Source: Sagittula salina (GTDB lineage Bacteria > Pseudomonadota > Alphaproteobacteria > Rhodobacterales > Rhodobacteraceae). From it: DNA of 64,000 nt. This document shows, piece after piece, positions 59,894-64,000 of this stretch. Position numbers and translations under genes: made by a program. A model generated the notes under the pieces. That model had not been told where the DNA came from. It did not search any database and saw nothing but the letters and a program-made list of their open reading frames with translations. Position 1 is the first letter of the stretch. Every line of letters starts with the position of its first letter. The stretch spans positions 30,028 through 94,027 of the forward strand of contig NZ_JAGISH010000013.1 in NCBI RefSeq assembly GCF_017813235.1. The letters run 5' to 3'.

Positions 59894-60525
59894 CCACCGC
59901 GCGCGAAATGGGACTGGTGACCTGCACCAGCTGCGCCCGCGTCTGGCCCATGGGCCATGCGCGCTGCGACCGCTGCGGCCACGCCCTGCGCTCGCGCGAT
60001 ACCGGCAGCCTGCAACGGGTCTGGGCCTTCTGGTTCACCGGACTTCTGGCCTACATCCCCGCCAACCTCTATCCGATGCTGGTGACGCAGACGCTGACGG
60101 GCACCCAGTCCGGCACCATTGTCGGCGGTGCCATCCAGATCGCGCATCACGGCGAATGGGGCATCGCCGCCATCGTGCTGATCGCCTCCGTGGTGATCCC
60201 GGTGGCGAAGTTCGCGGCCATCGCCTATCTTGCGCTGTCGGTGCAGCGCGGGGCCGTGCATGGCCTGCGCCACAAGCAGCACCTCTATGAAATCGTCGAA
60301 TTCATCGGCCGCTGGTCGATGATCGACGTCTTTGTCGTCGCAATCCTCAGTGCATTGGTGCAACTGTCGGTGATTGCTTCCATCCACCCCGGTCCAGCGG
60401 CGCTGACATTCGCGCTGTCCGTGATATTCACCATGCTGTCCGCCCGATCCTTCGATACGCGACTGATCTGGGACGCCCGCACTGCCATCTCTCCAGGACC
60501 TCCCAGCCCTTCAGGACATCAATGA
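59890..60525 (+). CDS. PqiA family protein, second half
   Basis: 211 aa. Zinc-ribbon CTSCARVWPMGHARCDRCG, then LLAYIPANLYPMLVTQTL and the cytoplasmic loop motif LYEIVEFIGRWSMIDVFVV, typical of PqiA. It starts inside the stop of the first half (59890) and its stop overlaps pqiB (60522), so the three are translationally coupled. Confidence 0.88.
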   Translation: MTTAREMGLVTCTSCARVWPMGHARCDRCGHALRSRDTGSLQRVWAFWFTGLLAYIPANLYPMLVTQTLTGTQSGTIVGGAIQIAHHGEWGIAAIVLIASVVIPVAKFAAIAYLALSVQRGAVHGLRHKQHLYEIVEFIGRWSMIDVFVVAILSALVQLSVIASIHPGPAALTFALSVIFTMLSARSFDTRLIWDARTAISPGPPSPSGHQ

Positions 60526-63335
60526 CCGATCCCACCTCCCGACCCGGCGACATGCCCCGGGCCGTTCCCATCGAAAATACCAAGCGCAGCGGCTTCTCCG
60601 GCCTTTCGCTGATCTGGCTGATTCCGATCCTCGCGATCGTCGCCGCGCTCGGCGTGGCATGGGACAACTGGTCCAGCCGCGGCCCGCTGATCGAGGTGAC
60701 CTTTGGCCAGGCCGACGGCGTGCGCCCGCAGGAAACCGAACTGCGCTACCGCGACATTCCCGTCGGGCTGGTGGAGGACGTGAGCTTCTCGCACGATCTG
60801 GGAAAAGTCGTGGTGGGCATCCGCGTCGACAAGGACATCGCGGAATACGTCGATGCCGAATCCGGGTTCTGGATCGTGCGGCCGCAGGTGACGGCGCAGG
60901 GGATCACCGGGCTCGATACGGTGCTGTCGGGCGTCTACATCGCGGGCGCCTGGGACGGCACCCCGGGCGCGGCGCAGGCGCGGTTCGACGGCGCCGAGGA
61001 CGCGCCGCTGATGGCGCTGAACGAAAAGGGGTCCACCATCCTGCTGCGCTCGGAAAGCGGGCTGCCCTCCGAGGGCACGCCGATCTTCTATCGTGGTGTG
61101 CAGGTGGGCCGGATGGGTCCGGCGGAGGTTTCCGAGGACGGGCTTCAGGTGCTGGCCGAGGCGGTCATCCTCGACCCCTATACCCGGCTGGTCAGTTCCT
61201 CGACGCGGTTCTGGGACACCTCCGGCTTCAGCTTCAAGCTCGGCAGCCAGGGCGCCAGCCTCGATTTCACCTCGCTGGCCTCGCTGATCTCCGGCGGCGT
61301 CGCCTTCGAGACGATGGCCTCCGGCGGCACGCCGCTGGCGCAGGGGGCGGAGTTCACCCTGCACCCCGACGAGGAAACCGCGCGCGAGGACTTCTTCCTC
61401 GAGGGTGACGGCGGCAGCGTCGGGCTGATGATGGTCTTCGACGAGAACCTCGCAGGGCTGGCGGCGGGCGCCCCCGTCACCCTGGGCGGGCTGAAACTGG
61501 GCGAGGTCGAGACGATCTCCGGCGTGGTGGACCCCGACCGCTTTGGCGACAGCGAAGTGCGGCTCGTGGCGCTTCTGAAGGTCAATCCCAGCCGCATCGG
61601 GCTGGGCCGCGACACGGTCGATGACACGGGTGCCGACACGGTGGATGGCGCGGGCGACGCGGCGTTCCTCGAGTATCTGCAGGCGCGCATCGACGAAGGA
61701 CTGCGCGGCCAGCTGGCCAATGCCTCCATCCTGACCGGCGGGCTGAAGATCGACCTCGTGATCGACCCGGAGGCCGCGCCCGCCACCCTCGCGCTGGAGG
61801 GCGACCCCTACCCGCTGGTGCCAACGACGAAATCCGACGTCACCAACGTGGCGGCAAGCGCGCAGGGCCTGATCCAGCGCGTCGATGCGCTGCCCGTCGA
61901 GGAAGTCATGCAGGGTGTCATCGACACGCTGGCCGACATCCGCGCGGTGGTGGGCTCCGAAGGCGTGCAGCAGGCGCCCGATGCGCTGATCGCCACGCTG
62001 GACTCGATCCGCAGCGTGGCCGAAAGCGAGGAGGTCGCCGCCCTGCCCGGACAGGTCGGCGCGCTGGCCGACAACCTCACGCAGGCCTCCGACACGCTGA
62101 ACACGCTTCTGGGCGAGGTGCGGGACGAGGCCGTGGTGGCCGCCGTCTCCGAACTGATTGCCTCGCTCGACGAGACCGCGAAGGGCCTGCCGGCGCTGGC
62201 CGATCAGGCGGGCGCGGTGCTGGCCAAGGCCGAGGCCCTGCCGCTGGAGGACATCGCGGGGCAGGTTTCCGCGCTGCTCTCGGACGAGGACCTGACCGCC
62301 CTGCCCGGCGAGGTCCGCGCCACGGTGGAAGGCCTGCGCGGCATGGTCGAAAGCCCCGAGTTCGCCGCCCTGCCGGGGCAGGTGGGCACGCTCACCGAGG
62401 GGCTGAACGAGGCCTCCGCCAAGCTCAACACCCTGCTGGGGCAGGTGCAGGACGAAGCCGTGGTAAAGGCCGTTTCCGATCTCATCGCCTCTCTGGATGA
62501 GACCGCCCAGGGTCTGCCCGGTCTCAGCGATCGTGCCGGTGCCATTCTGGACAAGGCGCAGGCGCTGCCGCTGGAGGATATCACCGCCCGCGTCACGGCC
62601 GTGCTGGACGAGGTCGACGTGATCCTGACCGACCCGGAGCTGAAGGCCCTGCCCGCCGATGCCCGCGCCACGCTGACCGGCCTGCGCCAGATCCTCGACA
62701 GCCCGGAAATCGCCGCCCTGCCGGGGCAGGTGGGCGATCTGGCGACGGGGCTGACGGAGGCCTCCGACAAGCTCAACGCGCTTCTCGAGGAGGCGCAGCA
62801 GCAGGCGCTGGTCACGCAGGTGACCGAGCTGGTCGCCAGCCTCTCGACCACCGCCGACAAGCTGCCCGGCATCGCCGACCAGGCCAGCGCGGTGCTGTCG
62901 GATGCCGAACGGCTTTCGCTCGACGAACTGGCGGATCAGGCACGCAGCCTGCTCGACAGCGTCGAGGCGCTGGTCGACCAGGACAGCACGCGGCAGCTTC
63001 CGGCGGAGGTCAACGCCGCCCTCTCCGAACTGCGCCTGACGCTGGAAGAACTGCGCCGCGGCGGCGTGGTGGCCAATGCCAACGCCATGCTTGCCTCTGC
63101 CCGCGAGGCCGCCGAGGCCGTGGCCGAGGCCAGCCGGTCCCTGCCCGACCTGTCGAGCCGCCTGCGGCTGGTGGCCGATCAGGCCGGGATCACGATCTCC
63201 GGCTACGGCACGCAGTCGCAGTTCGGCCGCGAGCTTTCCGACGCCATTCGCCAGATCGACGCGGCGGCGCAGTCCATCGACCGCCTCGCGCGCCAGATCT
63301 CGCGCAATCCCAATTCCCTGATCACGGGACGTTGA
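60522..63335 (+). CDS. pqiB: PqiB-type MCE protein with extended repeat needle
   Basis: 937 aa; E. coli PqiB is 546 aa. One N-terminal membrane helix (LIWLIPILAIVAALGVAW) is followed by three MCE domains (about 45-145, 160-270, 300-425). From about 440 to 870 there are three tandem ~110-aa helical repeats, each starting AALPGQVG (codons at 62040, 62367 and 62715) and containing LIASLDETA-type and LPLEDI segments. In E. coli the MCE rings stack and a helical needle spans the periplasm to carry lipids between membranes; here the needle looks longer. Coupled to pqiA upstream and pqiC downstream. Confidence 0.9.
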   Translation: MTDPTSRPGDMPRAVPIENTKRSGFSGLSLIWLIPILAIVAALGVAWDNWSSRGPLIEVTFGQADGVRPQETELRYRDIPVGLVEDVSFSHDLGKVVVGIRVDKDIAEYVDAESGFWIVRPQVTAQGITGLDTVLSGVYIAGAWDGTPGAAQARFDGAEDAPLMALNEKGSTILLRSESGLPSEGTPIFYRGVQVGRMGPAEVSEDGLQVLAEAVILDPYTRLVSSSTRFWDTSGFSFKLGSQGASLDFTSLASLISGGVAFETMASGGTPLAQGAEFTLHPDEETAREDFFLEGDGGSVGLMMVFDENLAGLAAGAPVTLGGLKLGEVETISGVVDPDRFGDSEVRLVALLKVNPSRIGLGRDTVDDTGADTVDGAGDAAFLEYLQARIDEGLRGQLANASILTGGLKIDLVIDPEAAPATLALEGDPYPLVPTTKSDVTNVAASAQGLIQRVDALPVEEVMQGVIDTLADIRAVVGSEGVQQAPDALIATLDSIRSVAESEEVAALPGQVGALADNLTQASDTLNTLLGEVRDEAVVAAVSELIASLDETAKGLPALADQAGAVLAKAEALPLEDIAGQVSALLSDEDLTALPGEVRATVEGLRGMVESPEFAALPGQVGTLTEGLNEASAKLNTLLGQVQDEAVVKAVSDLIASLDETAQGLPGLSDRAGAILDKAQALPLEDITARVTAVLDEVDVILTDPELKALPADARATLTGLRQILDSPEIAALPGQVGDLATGLTEASDKLNALLEEAQQQALVTQVTELVASLSTTADKLPGIADQASAVLSDAERLSLDELADQARSLLDSVEALVDQDSTRQLPAEVNAALSELRLTLEELRRGGVVANANAMLASAREAAEAVAEASRSLPDLSSRLRLVADQAGITISGYGTQSQFGRELSDAIRQIDAAAQSIDRLARQISRNPNSLITGR

Positions 63336-63337
63336 CC

Positions 63338-63922
63338 ATGAAGAGATTTCTGATTTCCCTCGCCCTGCCCCTCCCTCTGGCCCTTGGCCTGGTGGCCTGC
63401 GGCGCCACCGAACCACGCTTCGATGCGCCCCCGGTGGCGGGTTTCGACACGGTCGCCAGCCGCTACGGCCGCATCGAGGTGGTCACTGTCACCCTGCCGG
63501 TCTACGGCCAGGGCGAGGAAATCCATGCAAGGGACAAGACCGGCGCGATCCTGCCGCTGGGGCCGCTCTGGGCCGATGAGCCGGGGCGCGAGGTGACGCT
63601 GCAGATCGCGCGCGACCTCGACGCGATCACGGGGCGGCTGGTGGCGCCCGAGCCCTGGCCCTTCCGCGACTATCCAGACGTGAAGGTGGACGTGCGGCTG
63701 CAGGATTTCTATGCCACGGAACGCGGCACCTTCCGACTGGCGGGGCAGGTCTTTGTCGCGCCCGAAGAGGGCGGACCGGACCGGGCGAAAACCTTCGAGA
63801 TCGAGACCGCCATCCCGGTCACGAAGCCGGGCGCGAAGCCCGGCCCGGCGCAGATTGCCGCCGCGCGCACGGCCGCCGTGTCGCAGCTGTCGGTCTTCAT
63901 CGCGCAGAACGGGCTGCGGTAA
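63338..63922 (+). CDS. pqiC: PqiC family outer-membrane lipoprotein
   Basis: 194 aa. The signal peptide MKRFLISLALPLPLALGLVAC ends in a lipobox (LVAC, Cys 21). The mature part is an ABC-type transport auxiliary (PqiC/YmbA, DUF330) domain, with a long beta-alpha pattern ending AARTAAVSQLSVFIAQ. It would anchor PqiB at the outer membrane. The ATG at 63338 is two bases after the pqiB stop. Last gene of the operon, followed by a strong hairpin. Confidence 0.85.
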   Translation: MKRFLISLALPLPLALGLVACGATEPRFDAPPVAGFDTVASRYGRIEVVTVTLPVYGQGEEIHARDKTGAILPLGPLWADEPGREVTLQIARDLDAITGRLVAPEPWPFRDYPDVKVDVRLQDFYATERGTFRLAGQVFVAPEEGGPDRAKTFEIETAIPVTKPGAKPGPAQIAAARTAAVSQLSVFIAQNGLR

Positions 63923-63947
63923 GGCTTCTGTCCGGATCATGGGATTT

Positions 63948-63970
63948 CGCCTGCGCATGCTGCGCAGGCG
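63948..63970 (+). terminator. Hairpin after pqiC
   Basis: CGCCTGCGCA (63948-63957), loop TGC, TGCGCAGGCG (63961-63970): a perfect 10-bp GC-rich stem 26 bases after the pqiC stop. The expected T-tract is missing; ACCC and then only G follow. Confidence 0.6.
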
Positions 63971-63974
63971 ACCC

Positions 63975-64000
63975 GGGGGGGGGGGGGGGGGGGGGGGGGG
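63975..64000. repeat. Poly-G run at the window end
   Basis: 26 consecutive G to the last base. Natural tracts of this length are rare in such genomes. Long G runs are a common read-end artefact, so this may mark a contig end or misassembly. It could continue beyond the window. Confidence 0.8.

Noticed and set aside
60519..63416. Long minus-strand open frame opposite pqiB
   Set aside because: Shadow of the pqiB coding sequence; its apparent repeats mirror the needle repeats.
1..64000. CRISPR arrays, tRNA or rRNA genes
   Set aside because: No regularly spaced repeats and no recognisable tRNA T-arm or rRNA segments were seen on reading both strands.

Overview
The window is GC-rich DNA from an alphaproteobacterium, most likely a marine member of the Rhodobacteraceae (roseobacter group). 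It looks like most of an extrachromosomal replicon. A RepA-type (RPA family) initiator (17687-18724, minus) diverges from parA and parB (19200-21870), with an iteron- and DnaA-box-bearing gap between them that is a good oriV candidate. The replicon is embedded in surface-polysaccharide genes together with a complete dTDP-L-rhamnose operon. That combination is the hallmark of the roseobacter RepA-I 'biofilm plasmids', which are of similar size. The genus cannot be fixed from the sequence.

Layout. 1-3.3 kb: the 3' part of a Wzc/ExoP-type tyrosine kinase, a UDP-glucuronate 4-epimerase-like enzyme and an initiating sugar-phosphate transferase. 3.4-16.3 kb: two back-to-back operons making a probably sulfated and methylated polysaccharide (two sulfotransferases, large glycosyltransferases, GDP-mannose 4,6-dehydratase, ManC, two FkbM-like methyltransferases). 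16.4-17.4 kb: a phage-tail-like DUF2793 protein. 17.7-21.9 kb: repA/oriV/parAB. 21.9-25.4 kb: a GT2-GT4 fusion, a sulfotransferase pseudogene, an IS3 scar and small proteins. 25.7-35.3 kb: a secreted GH-A-like hydrolase with RTX tail, a KpsM/KpsE/KpsT-type ABC exporter, another glycosyltransferase, a decayed RTX paralogue and an intact CAP-RTX-DUF4214 protein. 35.4-40.2 kb: LysE exporter, 2OG-Fe(II) oxygenase, GAF histidine kinase, flavin disulfide reductase. 40.4-44.4 kb: rmlC-rmlB-vanZ-like-rmlD-rmlA. 44.5-56.9 kb: an accessory island. 57.6-63.9 kb: a MurJ-family flippase followed by a pqiA (split)-pqiB-pqiC lipid-transport operon.

The island is the least explained part. It holds an SF2 helicase with a four-cysteine cluster like XPD/DinG, an Eco57I-type N6-adenine methyltransferase, a tandem winged-helix protein and two overlapping tyrosine-recombinase-like proteins, all in one direction, plus a second NPPF methyltransferase on the other strand and four unknown proteins. 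No restriction nuclease and none of the marker genes of BREX or DISARM is visible. It is my best candidate for an undescribed mobile or DNA-processing module.

A second unexplained layer is a family of short palindromes: GTTTCGCGCGCGAAAC in six exact copies and one near copy, and GAAACAG-N3-CTGTTTC, which sometimes share one GAAAC arm. They lie both between and inside genes. A separate, larger intergenic repeat (GTATTT ... AAATAC arms) borders repA and parA. The window ends in a run of 26 G directly after a perfect hairpin, which may be a sequencing artefact. I saw no tRNA, rRNA or CRISPR array. Functional calls come from reading motifs in the sequence and translations; no database search was run.
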